The translations under genes and the position numbers were made by a program. The notes under the pieces are model-generated. The model saw only the letters and a list, made by a program, of their open reading frames with translations, was not told the DNA's origin and searched no databases. A stretch of DNA of 64,000 nucleotides from Candidatus Competibacteraceae bacterium (lineage in GTDB: Bacteria > Pseudomonadota > Gammaproteobacteria > Competibacterales > Competibacteraceae): the NCBI GenBank assembly GCA_016713505.1, contig JADJPA010000001.1, forward strand, positions 2,966,001-3,030,000. The letters run 5' to 3'. Below are positions 63,966 through 64,000 of the stretch, one piece after another (position 1 is the first letter of the stretch; each line of letters begins with the position of its first letter).

Positions 63966-64000
63966 AAAATCGTTATTGTAAACAGCTCCATTCTGGCAAG

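Overview
The window looks like chromosome from a gammaproteobacterium. The evidence is gene order and gene content: accB-accC-prmA near dusB-fis, glnE-ilvE followed by an LPS-core locus (the order known from Pseudomonas), trxC, a cbpA-cbpM pair, dsbD-cutA and groES-groEL. Most genes are GC-rich. The exopolysaccharide block at about 23.7-41.5 kb is clearly more AT-rich, most strongly at 32.8-36.6 kb. The CIRCE element in front of groES fits lineages that keep HrcA rather than enterics. A relative of the Competibacter/Contendobacter group is possible, but that is only an impression. I saw no tRNA, rRNA, CRISPR array, complete insertion sequence or origin.

Region by region. (1) 0-8.4 kb: a partial radical SAM gene, then an Fe-S assembly (SUF) operon on the minus strand, transcribed sufR-sufB-[foreign insert]-sufC-sufD-sufS-sufU. 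The insert between sufB and sufC holds a Uma2-type gene, a small antitoxin-like gene, a GFA-family gene and a decayed second copy of the 5' end of sufC. (2) 8.5-23.2 kb: housekeeping and stress genes: a YihY-family membrane protein; cbpA-cbpM-trxC and a CDF metal exporter; a spermidine-synthase-like protein split into membrane and catalytic parts; an arsR-acr3-arsC arsenic operon; DAHP synthase; a HAD phosphatase; dusB-fis; a UPF0126 membrane protein; and accB-accC-prmA. (3) 23.7-41.5 kb: a Wzx/Wzy-type exopolysaccharide cluster with a WecA-like initiating transferase, four GT4 glycosyltransferases, an EpsG-like polymerase, a MOP-family flippase, a Wzc-type tyrosine kinase and a Wza-type export lipoprotein. 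It also carries a DUF2334 deacetylase-like protein, an asparagine-synthase-like protein without a glutaminase site, and a secreted pectate-lyase-like protein on the opposite strand. (4) 42.0-49.1 kb: dsbD-cutA, groES-groEL with CIRCE and terminator, small stress proteins and a YdgA-like protein. (5) 49.1-64 kb: glnE, ilvE, a small zinc-finger protein, then an LPS-core/lipid A locus: ELM1-family protein, GT4 enzymes, AsnB, two GT9 heptosyltransferase-like enzymes, an O-antigen-ligase-like protein, a WaaE-like GT2 and LpxL. This locus changes strand repeatedly.

The genes form three envelope or stress modules. The SUF operon builds Fe-S clusters under its own Rrf2 regulator. The exopolysaccharide cluster covers initiation, assembly, flipping, polymerisation, export and probably modification or cleavage of a surface polymer. 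The LPS locus completes core and lipid A. The strongest leads are the sufC duplication around the insert in the suf operon, and the combination of a lyase, a deacetylase-like protein and a glutaminase-less amidotransferase-like protein inside one exopolysaccharide cluster.
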